Of a DNA stretch of 47,927 nucleotides, positions 38,284 through 47,364 are shown one piece after another; the stretch's first letter is position 1, and every line of letters starts with the position of its first letter. The notes beneath the pieces are model-generated. The model searched no databases, was not told the origin of the DNA, and was given only the letters and a program-made list of their open reading frames with translations. Source of the DNA: a virus; IMG/VR virus record IMGVR_UViG_3300009026_000015, positions 1-47,927 of that record, one strand, 5' to 3'. The position numbers were made by a program, and so were the translations under genes.

Positions 38284-38516
38284 TAGCTTGTACCTTCGAG
38301 CATTGGATATACACGCATTCCCCACTCACGCCAATCAGCGAACTGATATGGATCAGGAATAATTTGCTGCGTAAATGGTGAGGCACGCAACAGCCCTATT
38401 GCCCAGTCCCGCCACAAGGCCTCCTCGGGTGGCGTACCGAATGACCACGCGTCGTTGACGGACAGTATAACCGAACAGGCCCAGTCTTGCCAAGTCATTC
38501 CGCGAGGGTCGATCAT
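38283..38516 (-). CDS. Small late protein (77 aa)
   Basis: A Trp-rich 77-residue protein (GMTWQDWACSVILSVNDAWS, DWREWGMRVYPMLEG). It starts by ATGA overlap after the nozzle gene and ends by TAATG overlap before the 831-aa gene. No motif is recognised; probably a tail or ejection accessory protein. Confidence 0.65.
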   Translation of the reverse strand: MIDPRGMTWQDWACSVILSVNDAWSFGTPPEEALWRDWAIGLLRASPFTQQIIPDPYQFADWREWGMRVYPMLEGTS

Positions 38517-40285
38517 CCGAGTGTCGTCCCATCACCTTCTTGCAAGTGCGCAAGCACGAGACCCATCTGATAGTCGCCGCCGAGGGTGTTGCTCTCGAAG
38601 CGGAAGCGCAGCTCGCGGCGCTGTGTCTTCAGGAAGACGACCTGCTCCTGCGGCGTCTGCGGCGTCTCGACAAACGTCATCACAACGCCGTTGACTTCAG
38701 GCGCGCGGGCGTTGGCTCGGCCCATAACCTGAACAGTCATGTCGCCGCTCTGCACGAAATCAGGCTCAAGCATCAGCACCTGAAGCGACTTGTTGATCTT
38801 TGACGTGGCGGGCAGGGACAAGTCAGCCGTCTCGAAGAACGACTGTATAGGGTTGAGCGTCAGGCCGTCGATCTCGTCCGTGCCGACCTCGTGAACCCAG
38901 AACTTGTACGGGTTGTCGAACGTCAGGGTGAACGTGGCCGCGCTGCCCGTCCCGCCAGTCACGCTGACTGGGTTGGACGGAGCGGTAGTGTACTGTCCCG
39001 CATTGCTGATGGTGACGCCGGTAATAACACCGCTACTGATGGTCGAGACCGTCAACTCTGTGTCAATTTGGCCTAGACCGCCAACGACAGTGAGCGTGTC
39101 GCCCACCGTGTAGCCAGTGCCGCCCGCAGCCACCGCAGCCGTGACGGCCTCGGCATCTTGCGGCGCAACGCCAGACATGAGCGGCTGACGGAAGACGGCA
39201 GGGAATATGCCCGCGCCGCGTCCGCCGTTGGGCAGTTCCGTGTCGTACCACGTGTTCTCACGCACATTGTAGCATATTGCGTGGTTCGGCTCGGTGCTGT
39301 CGCCGAACGGGAAGCACCACCATATCTCGCCGAAGCGAGGCACCTTCACGGCGAACACCTTCTGACGCTGCTCGTAGTTCAGGTTGTCGAAGAAGAAGTT
39401 CAAGTTGATGTTGTTCTCAATCTCGCGCACGACACCGTTGAACATTAGGAAGCGGTCTGTGCCGATCCAGTAGAAGATGCCGTCATACTCAATGACGCTG
39501 CTGGACGACAGGATCGACGACTGCGTGCTGATGGTGTCGAATTGGAATACCGCCGTGCCGCCGACGTAGCTGGCACGGATGAGGCTGTCTGCCGACCAGA
39601 ACAGGCCAGACGGGCTGTTGCCCGGTCCGCCGCGCAGTGGCATGCCTTTGACGATCTTTTGGCCGGTGATGTACGCATTGCCTGAGCCAGAACCTGTGAA
39701 GTTAGCTGGCGTGTTGGGCACCGAGAAGGCCACGTAGCCGTCGTTGCCGAAGGCAAACGTGTAGGGCGGCAGCGTGACGACACCGCCAGTGACGCTGAAG
39801 TTGGCTGGCACCGTGGTGACTTGCGTAAGGACCGACGTGCCGAGGAGGTTGCCGACAAAGAGATCGCCGCCGCTGCTGTTGCAGATGCAGTTGAGGTTCG
39901 GCGCGACTTGCGCGACGAGTTGGTTGCCGTTGGTCGTGTCGTAGGACGTGGCGAACTGCCACAGGTTTGCATCGTCTGCCACAAAGCCCGACGTGGGCGT
40001 GCGGTCGGTGATGACGCTCGTGTTGTACGTGCCGTCGATGAAGAAGCGCTCAAGGCGGTCGGACGAGCCTGCGTGGACGTAGGTCAGCAAGTCCTGCGTG
40101 TACTCGGCGAGCGCACGCGGCAGGCCGCGCAGGAACTTGTTGATTGAGCGGTAGCCGCCCATCTTACGCGGCAGCCCGCGCTGGAAACGGACCCACTGGC
40201 CGTCAACGTACTGGTCGCCCTCGAACTTGGTGCCGTCCCGCTTAATGCCGGGGGCAGAGCGTATCTGTACGATCTGTTCAACCAT
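38513..40285 (-). CDS. Nozzle / P22 gp10-like tail stabilisation protein (590 aa)
   Basis: The protein begins QIVQIRSAPGIKRDGTKFEG, then DQYVDGQWVRFQRGLPRKMG, a pattern shared by nozzle and packaged-DNA stabilisation proteins (P22 gp10, SU10 nozzle). The body is a beta-rich propeller-like fold (RLERFFIDGTYNTSVITDRT, SSVIEYDGIFYWIGTDRFLM, NVRENTWYDTELPNGGRG). It would plug the portal and adaptor and connect to the fibre. Length is in the usual range. There is no membrane segment. Confidence 0.78.
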   Translation of the reverse strand: MVEQIVQIRSAPGIKRDGTKFEGDQYVDGQWVRFQRGLPRKMGGYRSINKFLRGLPRALAEYTQDLLTYVHAGSSDRLERFFIDGTYNTSVITDRTPTSGFVADDANLWQFATSYDTTNGNQLVAQVAPNLNCICNSSGGDLFVGNLLGTSVLTQVTTVPANFSVTGGVVTLPPYTFAFGNDGYVAFSVPNTPANFTGSGSGNAYITGQKIVKGMPLRGGPGNSPSGLFWSADSLIRASYVGGTAVFQFDTISTQSSILSSSSVIEYDGIFYWIGTDRFLMFNGVVREIENNINLNFFFDNLNYEQRQKVFAVKVPRFGEIWWCFPFGDSTEPNHAICYNVRENTWYDTELPNGGRGAGIFPAVFRQPLMSGVAPQDAEAVTAAVAAGGTGYTVGDTLTVVGGLGQIDTELTVSTISSGVITGVTISNAGQYTTAPSNPVSVTGGTGSAATFTLTFDNPYKFWVHEVGTDEIDGLTLNPIQSFFETADLSLPATSKINKSLQVLMLEPDFVQSGDMTVQVMGRANARAPEVNGVVMTFVETPQTPQEQVVFLKTQRRELRFRFESNTLGGDYQMGLVLAHLQEGDGTTLG

Positions 40286-40704
40286 TAGAAGCTCGCATCC
40301 GCATCAAGGTCTATAGTTGCTGTGGCTAGTACGGTAGCTGTTGCTATGCGCCGTATTTGCAGGCTAAGTTGGCATACTTGGGATAACCCGATATTCGACG
40401 ATAACACCCAGTCCTGTGTGGTAGATAGCGCCACCCAAGAACCTATGGTGCCCGATGGGGTACTACCAGATACTAAAGTCGCAAAGACTTCGTAGTTTAC
40501 CGCTTCGCTGGTCGGTGTACACCACGTCTCAAGCGTGGTGAAAGTTATATCAACTAGTGATTGCGCCAACCCAGCAGAAGTAAGGCGGTAGCCAGCGGTC
40601 GCATCACGTGCGCCGCCTGTGAAATCTTGAATGTACTGGTTGGATAGGAGAATGACAGCGGGGTCGCCAACGGCCCCAAGTAGCGCCATTTGAATACCAC
40701 TCAT
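40285..40704 (-). CDS. Small tail-associated protein (139 aa)
   Basis: A 139-residue Thr/Ser/Ala/Leu-rich protein that starts MSGIQMALLGAVGDPAVILL and is followed by predicted beta strands. It is placed between fibre and nozzle with TAATG overlaps on both sides, so a tail structural or fibre accessory role is likely. No family is recognised. Confidence 0.65.
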   Translation of the reverse strand: MSGIQMALLGAVGDPAVILLSNQYIQDFTGGARDATAGYRLTSAGLAQSLVDITFTTLETWCTPTSEAVNYEVFATLVSGSTPSGTIGSWVALSTTQDWVLSSNIGLSQVCQLSLQIRRIATATVLATATIDLDADASF

Positions 40705-43679
40705 TAGCTGACCCCTGCACCTGAGATAATAGCCTCGGTTGAACTGTTAAACCAGACGGTAGCCATACCTCGCGCAGCCAGTGTGCGGTTGCCGGTGTTC
40801 GTTGTACCAGCTTGGCGCAGCGTTGTGATTGAGGCAGTGATTGTAATTGCCGATGCGCTGTCGTTGTATATTGAGACCGCGTCACCCGCAGCGAAGGTAG
40901 AGTTAGGGATTGCAATGTTTGCCGTAACCGCAATACACTTGCCGACATCTCCTACAGCAGCCGTGGTAGTCGTTGTAGAACGTGGGATGCTGCGGTAACC
41001 GATTGTAATGCTGTCAATGGTGGCACCAGATGCAACCGAAGTGACCGAGCCGCTAAGAGTAACTGTGCCGCTTGAAGTGATTGTGCCGCCTGTAAGGCTA
41101 AGTCCGTTAGTCGAACCTGAAGTAGCTACAGAAGTGACCGTACCCGTGTTTGACGTAAAGCCAGACGGGTTGGTAGCGGCGTAAGCACCAAGTGTAGAGA
41201 GTGCGCCAGCAGCAGTCGTCGCGTTTGTACCACCGTTTGCGATAGGCAAGGTGCCTGTGACCTGTGTGGTCAGGCTGACGCCAGAAAGCGTTCCACCTAA
41301 AGTGAGAGTGCCGGTTGACGTAACCGTGCCGGTAAGTGTGATACCGTTGACGGTGCCTGCGGTAGCGACTGACGTTACCGTACCCGTGTTCGACGTGAAG
41401 CCAGACGGGTTGGTGGCAGCGTAAGCGCCCAAGGACGTCAAGGCACCGCCCGCAGTCGTCGCGCCTGTACCGCCGTTAGCGACAGCAAGCGTACCCGCAA
41501 AAGTTATGGTTCCCGTACCGGTTATAGGGCCGCCACTGGTGGTAAGGCCCGTCGTGCCTCCGCTAACGGCAACCGAAGTGACCGTACCGCCGCTGCCCGT
41601 GGCAGCGATGGTGATGCCGCCCGCGCTGTTCGTAATAGATACGCCAGAGCCTGCGGTCAGGGTTGTGCGTGTAAAGCCAGTGCCGTTACCGATGTCAAGC
41701 GCACCGTTAGCTGGCGTCGTAGCAAGGCCTGTACCGCCCTGCCCCACGCTAAGTGCGGTGGTCAAGCCCGTAAGCGACGTGATATCCGAGTTCGCGCCAG
41801 AGCCAGCCGCGAGGAGGGTGAGCCTTGCGCCGGAGGCACTGGTCGCGCCAGTGCCCCCAGACGCTATCGCGAGCGTGCCCGCGACTGTCAGTGTGCCGGA
41901 AGTTGTGATGGGCGAACCGGTAAAAGAGAGACCGGTTGTACCGCCCGACGCGGCCACTGAGGTAACTGTACCGGCGCCAGCGGTAGACGTGATGGTGATG
42001 GCACCCGCACCGTTCGTGATGCTTATGCCTGAGCCTGCGGTGAGTGTCGTCTTCGTGAGTGTGTTGCCGGTGCTGTTACCGATGAGCAACTGCCCGTCGG
42101 TGTAGGTCGTTTGACCCGTTCCGCCGTTGGCGACAGGGAGCGCGGTGCCCGACAGCGAGATTGCCAGCGTGCCCGATGTCGTGATCGGTGAACCCGCTAT
42201 CGACAGGAACGACGGCACCGTTGCCGCGACGCTGGTCACCGAGCCTGAGCCCGTACCGACGCCCACGCCGTTGATGAAGAGGCCCGTGGCGTTGATCGTG
42301 CCAACGCCCTGCGCGCCAGCGGTAGGCGCACCGATTAGAATGCCTGTCGCGTTTGTCAGCGCAGTGATGTCGCCATTGCTGCCCGATGCAGCCGCGCTAA
42401 GGCTTGTGCGCGCGGCGGCAGCCGTTATGGCGTTTGTGCCGCCCTGCGCGACAGTCAGCGGCGTCGTGAGGCCCGTGATCGACGTGATGTCCGAGTTAGC
42501 GCCAGAGGCCGCCGCCGCGATGGCCGAGCGCGCCGCAGCCGTTGTGGTGGCCGTAAAGACCGCCGTGCCGATACCCGTGCCGCCGAGGTTGGTCAGCGCC
42601 GATGGCGCGGTGACCGCGCCTGTGCCACCATTGGCTACAGCAAGTGTACCCGCAAAGGCCGCCGAGGTGGTGGCCGAGATGATGTTCGTGCCGTCGCAGT
42701 ATAGGATGGCCGTCGACCCCTGAGTGACCAAGGTGGCCGAGCCGGTGGACGTCTTGACGCCAAGCGTAAATGCGCCAGTCGTGCCGTTGTTGACCCAGTA
42801 CTGCTGCACCGTTGATGGCACAACGATGTTGGCGTTGGACGTCAGCGTGCCCGTAAACTTGTAGGCAATACGGTTCAGCTCTGAGCCAGAGAGCGTGTAC
42901 GTGCCGCCAGTGACGGCGATTGTCGTGTAGTCGAAGGCGAAGACCGCCTGCTGGCCGAGGCCGATGGTGTACCACTGCACGCCATCGCTGACGACCACGG
43001 CGCTGTCGCCCGGCTGTAGGAGGAGCGTGGATGCCGCGTTGATAAGCTCAGTGCCCGACGGGTCGATGGTGAGGTCGCCCTGTCCACTGTTGCGGATTTG
43101 CACAAACCAGCCGTCGCCAGCGGCCACGGCAGTCGGCAAGTTCAACGTGCCGAGACCGCCAGTCCAGACGAAGACCGTCGCGCGGTCAGGGGCCGTCAGT
43201 GAGTACGGCGTAGAGGAGAAGTCGATGACCTCGTAATTCTGTGCGAGGGTCGATCCGTCTGCAATCAAACCAGCGCCAGCCAGCGCGGCGGCTTGTGCTT
43301 GAGCTACGGCAGCGCCGTAGCGGAATGTGCGCCAGACACCGCCTACGGTGGTGTTGCTGATGAGGTAGCACTGCCACTGCTCGCCCGCGCCGATGCTCAG
43401 GATTGCGTTACCGGCGGCGTTGTCAACGGTGATGGTGTCTGGGCCGAGGTTGTTGAACAGGATCGTCTGTCCGACGCTGACGGCAGTCGCGTCAGGAAGC
43501 GTGACGGTGAAGGGCCCCGTCGGTGTAATGTCGATGATGCGCGCGACAACGCTGTCGCCCTCGCCTGCGCCAACGGGCCACTCGAGTGTGATGTCGGCGG
43601 TGAGCGCCAAGGACAAGTAAGAAACGTCTGATGGGTATATCGTCGTGCCGCCAAATACCTGTGTAAAACTGCTCGACAT
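40704..43679 (-). CDS. Tail fibre with tandem GGT-type repeats (991 aa)
   Basis: The N-terminal 140 residues (SFTQVFGGTTIYPSDVSYLS and onwards) attach to the tail. The middle carries about seven repeats around LxVANGGTGATTAxGAL and beta-rich GTVTSVATSG units. Two repeats are almost identical at DNA level, 240 bp apart (41139-41190 and 41379-41430). The C-terminal domain has GKCIAVTANIAIPNS, AGDAVSIYNDSASAITITAS and GNRTLAARGMATVWFNSSTE, as in other fibre tips. It is likely a trimeric host-receptor fibre. No Peptidase S74 chaperone end is visible. Confidence 0.85.
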   Translation of the reverse strand: MSSSFTQVFGGTTIYPSDVSYLSLALTADITLEWPVGAGEGDSVVARIIDITPTGPFTVTLPDATAVSVGQTILFNNLGPDTITVDNAAGNAILSIGAGEQWQCYLISNTTVGGVWRTFRYGAAVAQAQAAALAGAGLIADGSTLAQNYEVIDFSSTPYSLTAPDRATVFVWTGGLGTLNLPTAVAAGDGWFVQIRNSGQGDLTIDPSGTELINAASTLLLQPGDSAVVVSDGVQWYTIGLGQQAVFAFDYTTIAVTGGTYTLSGSELNRIAYKFTGTLTSNANIVVPSTVQQYWVNNGTTGAFTLGVKTSTGSATLVTQGSTAILYCDGTNIISATTSAAFAGTLAVANGGTGAVTAPSALTNLGGTGIGTAVFTATTTAAARSAIAAAASGANSDITSITGLTTPLTVAQGGTNAITAAAARTSLSAAASGSNGDITALTNATGILIGAPTAGAQGVGTINATGLFINGVGVGTGSGSVTSVAATVPSFLSIAGSPITTSGTLAISLSGTALPVANGGTGQTTYTDGQLLIGNSTGNTLTKTTLTAGSGISITNGAGAITITSTAGAGTVTSVAASGGTTGLSFTGSPITTSGTLTVAGTLAIASGGTGATSASGARLTLLAAGSGANSDITSLTGLTTALSVGQGGTGLATTPANGALDIGNGTGFTRTTLTAGSGVSITNSAGGITIAATGSGGTVTSVAVSGGTTGLTTSGGPITGTGTITFAGTLAVANGGTGATTAGGALTSLGAYAATNPSGFTSNTGTVTSVATAGTVNGITLTGTVTSTGTLTLGGTLSGVSLTTQVTGTLPIANGGTNATTAAGALSTLGAYAATNPSGFTSNTGTVTSVATSGSTNGLSLTGGTITSSGTVTLSGSVTSVASGATIDSITIGYRSIPRSTTTTTAAVGDVGKCIAVTANIAIPNSTFAAGDAVSIYNDSASAITITASITTLRQAGTTNTGNRTLAARGMATVWFNSSTEAIISGAGVS

Positions 43680-43682
43680 CGG

Positions 43683-44336
43683 TTAAGCCTCCTTGCGCAC
43701 GGCGGAACGGTCTAGGATCTTGGCGAGATCTTCGCCGTTCAACATAGCCGCCGCACGGTCATACATATTCTGCCATACAGGGATGCGCTCGTCGTTCTTC
43801 AGGAATGGCGTCGCCTCTAAGAGGGTGGCGTACAGAAGAATTTCGGGCGCGTTTTCGGTGAGCCAGTTTGTCTGCGCCTCTTCGGTGAGGAGCGGAGGAA
43901 GCTGGTAGTAAAGAATTTCTATTGGGTAGTCTGCGTCCGGCGTCGGCGCGACAAGCCAGTGATTATAGTCGTAGTCGCTGTAAAATAGCGGCTCGCCTGT
44001 CTGTGTGGCGTCTGGCCAGTAGCTGCGCAGATAGTCGTAGCTGCGCGTGAACAATGCCGAGCGAGTGTCGTTGTTCGTGCCTGTGCCGATGAACATCGAC
44101 ACGGTATCGCGCCACCTGTCGGGCTTGGTTACGACTGGGTTGTCGGCCAGAAGCTGCGCCGTGACCACGTTTATGAAGCCTTGGATCTTCAGTTCGCGAG
44201 CGATGCGGCGCTCGGCGAGGTTGATCAGGCGCGGGATCTGCTCGAATACAATGGGGTCGGACGCAAGCGTGTCGCCACGCTCAAGGTAGCGCTGCACGTC
44301 CTGTTTCAACGTCGTGAATGTCATCGCAGTGGCCAT
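43683..44336 (-). CDS. Head-tail adaptor protein, SU10 type (217 aa)
   Basis: The start MTFTTLKQDVQRYLERGDTL with LINLAERRIARELKIQG, and the Trp/Asp/Tyr-rich SYDYLRSYWPDA and PIEILYYQLPPLLTEE, match phage adaptor proteins of SU10 and P22-like podoviruses, which form a ring below the portal. The gene precedes fibre and nozzle genes, consistent with this. ATG at 44336 has AGGGGC upstream. Confidence 0.75.
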   Translation of the reverse strand: MATAMTFTTLKQDVQRYLERGDTLASDPIVFEQIPRLINLAERRIARELKIQGFINVVTAQLLADNPVVTKPDRWRDTVSMFIGTGTNNDTRSALFTRSYDYLRSYWPDATQTGEPLFYSDYDYNHWLVAPTPDADYPIEILYYQLPPLLTEEAQTNWLTENAPEILLYATLLEATPFLKNDERIPVWQNMYDRAAAMLNGEDLAKILDRSAVRKEA

Positions 44337-44390
44337 AACGCGCCCCTATATCAGTTTTTTACGTTTTGCGCACCAGAAAACCCGCATTCA

Positions 44391-45572
44391 TCATACGGCA
44401 TCCAGCATCTCAGGGCAAGCGTACACACGCATTCCCTGTCCGAACTTTTTATGGTACGTTATCGAGCACACTTCCCTGTCCGAGAACCATGCGCCGCGAG
44501 AGGCATACGCGTCTCGTGCGGCCAGTGTTGGATGTTGGAACACCTTGAGACCTGCGGCCTCGTCTTCTTTGGTGCTATGATAATTCCCTGTGTGGCAGTA
44601 ACGCTTCTTCGTGCGTCCCCACATTTCGGAGAACATTGCGGGGATGATCTCGCGCATCGCACTAAACTTCTTCAAGTGGCTGTGGTGGAAGGCCAGCATA
44701 ACAGTGCCGAACTCATAGGCGTAATATGGCATCGCGCTGTCGTCGACCGTGATGCGCGGCTCGTTCTCGTACAGCGCCTTGAACATTGTGCGCAGCCAGA
44801 CGGACGATGCCATGTCGTGATTGCCCTCGGCGAGTATGACGTGGACGGTCTTGTGCTTGGCCAGCAACATGTTGATGATGCGGCGCAGCACACGCACGGC
44901 GACCTCGACCATCTTGGTGAAGCGGCCGTCTGCGTCCAGTACGTGGCCACTGGTTGGCGTGACTGCGGACAGGCCGTCGTAGTGCAGCAAGTCGCCGAGC
45001 TGGTTCAGCACGGCCATCTCGCTGTCTGGCGAGGACTTGATGATCTGCTCGAAGCAGCCGACGATGACTGCCTCGGCAATGGCCAAGTCCCAGTCGGCCT
45101 GCATGTTCTCGCGATGCCATGCGAGCATGCCGATATGCGCGTCAGTCAGCGTGTACATCGTCAGCAAGTCGGCGTTGAACTGCTCTGGCGCGATGATTGG
45201 TTCGAGGCGCGGTAAGGTGGTCGCCATTGCGTTCACGGCGGCTGTGAATATCTCTTGCTGCCGAGCCGCGTCGATGGAGGCCTTGACCCACTGCCCCGTG
45301 GCGTCACCGTCCTTGTTGTAATAGGTGGACACGCCTTTTGCCACGTATCCATCTGGCACACTTCGCGTCCAGTCATGCTCAGGCGCGTAGCCCACCTTCG
45401 CGGCCTTGCGCTTGACGTTGATCAGCGTCTCAGACGCGCTACCGGCGCTCATACCCAGAGCGGCATCGGCCATTTTTGCGCTACCGTGGGCGGTTATGGC
45501 ATCAAGCACTTCCCGCTGACGCGGTGTGCAATAGGGATACAAACCCTCGTCTACCGTTACAGGTTTTCTCAT
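44391..45572 (-). CDS. Metallophosphoesterase with N-terminal helix-turn-helix (393 aa)
   Basis: The calcineurin-like fold has TLTDAHIG (D144, H146), NQLGDLLHYDG (D194), LAEGNHDM (250-253) and CHTGNYH (H332), the usual two-metal ligands. Residues 1-60 hold PRQREVLDAITAHGSAKMAD, AALGMSAGSASETLINVKRK, a helix-turn-helix reminiscent of LuxR-type domains. A phosphodiesterase or nuclease acting on nucleic acid or nucleotides is likely; the substrate is unknown. It sits oddly between lysis genes and tail genes, where morons or late nucleases are found. AAAGG 7 nt from ATG. Confidence 0.82.
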   Translation of the reverse strand: MRKPVTVDEGLYPYCTPRQREVLDAITAHGSAKMADAALGMSAGSASETLINVKRKAAKVGYAPEHDWTRSVPDGYVAKGVSTYYNKDGDATGQWVKASIDAARQQEIFTAAVNAMATTLPRLEPIIAPEQFNADLLTMYTLTDAHIGMLAWHRENMQADWDLAIAEAVIVGCFEQIIKSSPDSEMAVLNQLGDLLHYDGLSAVTPTSGHVLDADGRFTKMVEVAVRVLRRIINMLLAKHKTVHVILAEGNHDMASSVWLRTMFKALYENEPRITVDDSAMPYYAYEFGTVMLAFHHSHLKKFSAMREIIPAMFSEMWGRTKKRYCHTGNYHSTKEDEAAGLKVFQHPTLAARDAYASRGAWFSDREVCSITYHKKFGQGMRVYACPEMLDAV

Positions 45573-45596
45573 TAGGAGCCTTTCTGGCTGTGTCGT

Positions 45597-45944
45597 TCAC
45601 TTTACGTTTACGGCATCTTCCCACGCTTTGACTGTCAAGCGATGTTTTGTGCTACAGTCTGTATATTTCGCAATGATGTCAGCTTCCCAAAGCGCGCGCT
45701 CAGGGTCGATTAAATAGGTTGGCGGGTCTTGAAGCGTCGGACACTTCGACGCTAGGTTTGCCGGTGGCAGCGGCATTGGCGTCACGGACACTGCCTTCGA
45801 GCACCCTGCGCAAAGCATCAGAACCAGCGCAATCAACAGGAACGGCAGGAGCCGTCTTGTATATTTCACGTATGGTGTTGGTGCGTTCGGTTGCCACCAC
45901 ATTGGCTTGATCTCGTTCGGTTTCATAGGTTTGCGAAACATCAT
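45597..45944 (-). CDS. o-spanin lipoprotein (Rz1-like, 115 aa)
   Basis: The sequence KYTRRLLPFLLIALVLMLCA followed by GC is a lipoprotein signal with lipobox LCAGC, then Pro-rich MPLPPANLASKCPTL as in Rz1. Its reading frame starts inside the i-spanin gene on the same strand, out of frame, the known Rz/Rz1 overlap. It would join the i-spanin to fuse inner and outer membranes at lysis. ATG at 45902 is a plausible later start. Confidence 0.75.
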   Translation of the reverse strand: MMFRKPMKPNEIKPMWWQPNAPTPYVKYTRRLLPFLLIALVLMLCAGCSKAVSVTPMPLPPANLASKCPTLQDPPTYLIDPERALWEADIIAKYTDCSTKHRLTVKAWEDAVNVK

Positions 45945-46107
45945 CGACTATCTCCTGTTTTTTGACGCGCAGCTTCTCGGCCTTTTCAAGAGCCTTTGCA
46001 AATGCGGCGTCGCACTGCCAGTCACGGACTTTGTAGCCAGAGGCTACACCAATGACCAAAGCGCCTGCGACTGCGTACAGCAGCATTGGGTTGGGCATTA
46101 AAGCCAT
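45700..46107 (-). CDS. i-spanin (Rz-like, 135 aa)
   Basis: An N-terminal membrane anchor (LLYAVAGALVIGVASGYKVR) with a periplasmic coiled coil (AFAKALEKAEKLRVKKQEIV and on) is the typical Rz layout. A Cys pair is present (WQCDAAF, VDCAGSD). It overlaps the end of the endolysin gene and the start of the o-spanin gene. Together they complete the lysis cassette and show that the host has an outer membrane. Confidence 0.75.
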   Translation of the reverse strand: MALMPNPMLLYAVAGALVIGVASGYKVRDWQCDAAFAKALEKAEKLRVKKQEIVDDVSQTYETERDQANVVATERTNTIREIYKTAPAVPVDCAGSDALRRVLEGSVRDANAAATGKPSVEVSDASRPANLFNRP

Positions 46108-46709
46108 GTTGCGTACTTCTTCGTCTTTGCCTTGCGGTCATCGAGGCCGTGCGTGCCGCCGTTGATGCGTTTTGTCAGCGCGAGGATCGCACCGTCGCCG
46201 GTGCCTTGGTCGCAGATAGACCACAGTTTGTTGCGGTCGAAGAACCACAGTGCGCTCTCAAAGCAGAGTTCGCCGGACACAAGGTCAGGGTCGTTTACGA
46301 CTTCGGGGCGTCCGATGTAGTTGGCGAAGGCTTGGTAGTTGTCCTTCCCGGTGAGCTGGAGCGCGCCGCGTCCTCGGTACTTCCATCCGTCGCCGCTGGC
46401 TTCAGGTCCGTTGCCCATGCGGTTGGCGTAGACACGGTTGGCAATCTTCTGCGGCTGGCGTTCGTAGGCGCGAGCCATTGCGTCAGTCGGGAAATACTTG
46501 CCAAAGATGCCGCGAAGCCCTTTGGCACCGTAGTTGAGGTTTTCGCTGAAGGCTTTGAAGCCGCCACTTTCATGAGCCGTTTGAGCAAAGAAATGTGCAG
46601 CCCTATCAGGTGATAGTTTATAAAAAGCCGCAGCCTTCTTAAATGTGCCCGGACCAAATGCACCATCTGCCGATACCCCTATTTTCTGTTGAAGATTTAC
46701 AAGGCTCAC
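46098..46709 (-). CDS. GH19 endolysin (chitinase-like lysozyme, 203 aa)
   Basis: Glycoside hydrolase 19 of the phage lysozyme type, cleaving peptidoglycan glycan. FFAQTAHESGGF carries the catalytic Glu (E47), and GWKYRGRGALQLTGKDNYQA and RINGGTHGLDDR are diagnostic. The first 30 residues (LQQKIGVSADGAFGPGTFKK) look like a small peptidoglycan-binding unit. There is no signal peptide, so it depends on a holin. Start GTG at 46709 overlaps the previous stop. Confidence 0.9.
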   Translation of the reverse strand: MSLVNLQQKIGVSADGAFGPGTFKKAAAFYKLSPDRAAHFFAQTAHESGGFKAFSENLNYGAKGLRGIFGKYFPTDAMARAYERQPQKIANRVYANRMGNGPEASGDGWKYRGRGALQLTGKDNYQAFANYIGRPEVVNDPDLVSGELCFESALWFFDRNKLWSICDQGTGDGAILALTKRINGGTHGLDDRKAKTKKYATWL

Positions 46710-46873
46710 TTGTCTCGCCCCTTATTCCAAAGTTCAAACAACGTCTTGATCTTCTCCTCCACTACGCCGAGGCGCACATCCATCTTGGCGAGGATGATGA
46801 CCAGCGAAATGAACGCAAGAACAAGCGGCCAAAGCTGACCGATCAGCTCAACGGTGGATAGATCGCCTGCCAT
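46706..46873 (-). CDS. Small membrane protein, holin candidate (55 aa)
   Basis: ATG at 46873 overlaps the previous TAA, and its stop overlaps the endolysin GTG. It reads MAGDLSTVELIGQLWPLVLA, FISLVIILAKM and a charged coil (DVRLGVVEEKIKTLFELWNK). One membrane segment and a charged end, immediately before the endolysin, fit a holin or holin partner. Confidence 0.65.
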   Translation of the reverse strand: MAGDLSTVELIGQLWPLVLAFISLVIILAKMDVRLGVVEEKIKTLFELWNKGRDK

Positions 46874-47361
46874 TACGCCGCCGGATTGCGCCAGTCAGGA
46901 AAGTCGTCTGCGTCAACCACACCGTCGCCATTGGCGTCGTAACGTAGGTCGTTGCGGTACTTTTCCCACGGCTCCATGTCGTCGTCCTCTTCAGGCTCGT
47001 CGATGAAGACGGTGCCGTTTGGATCGCTGTATGGTTTGGGTGCTTCTGGTTGCATTTCTGGTGTCAGTTCGAGTGGCGCTTCTGGCTCTGGCGCAGGCTT
47101 CTTGTCACGCGCATTGGCGTTGAGGCTTAGGCCGCCAAGCAGCCCGACAAACGCGCCAATGATCGTCTGGAACGCGGGGTTGACCGTCTCAAGGATGGCC
47201 GCGCTGCTCACAATGTCATTGGAGACAAACAGGCCGACGGCAAGCGCCAGCACAACCACGAGGATGACAGCCGACAGCGTGACGATGGCCACGCGGATGA
47301 CGAACTCGACGGTGTCGTTTACGCCGTCTTGCTTGCTTTCAAAATCATTCAGGAAGCTCAT
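46873..47361 (-). CDS. Holin-like membrane protein with C-terminal EF-hand (162 aa)
   Basis: Two hydrophobic segments, about 20-48 (VIRVAIVTLSAVILVVVLAL) and 65-80 (FQTIIGAFVGLLGGLSLNAN), suggest a membrane pore protein. A Pro/Glu-rich linker leads to an acidic end carrying a calcium EF-hand loop: DANGDGVVDADD at residues 142-153, with ligands D142, N144, D146, V148 (main chain), D150 and D153. This loop is unusual next to a holin. ATG overlap with the next gene. Confidence 0.7.
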   Translation of the reverse strand: MSFLNDFESKQDGVNDTVEFVIRVAIVTLSAVILVVVLALAVGLFVSNDIVSSAAILETVNPAFQTIIGAFVGLLGGLSLNANARDKKPAPEPEAPLELTPEMQPEAPKPYSDPNGTVFIDEPEEDDDMEPWEKYRNDLRYDANGDGVVDADDFPDWRNPAA

Positions 47362-47364
47362 AAT

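Noticed and set aside
41506-42105. Plus-strand frame opposite the fibre (Pro/Val-rich)
   Set aside because: Antisense image of the Gly/Thr repeats; no ribosome site.
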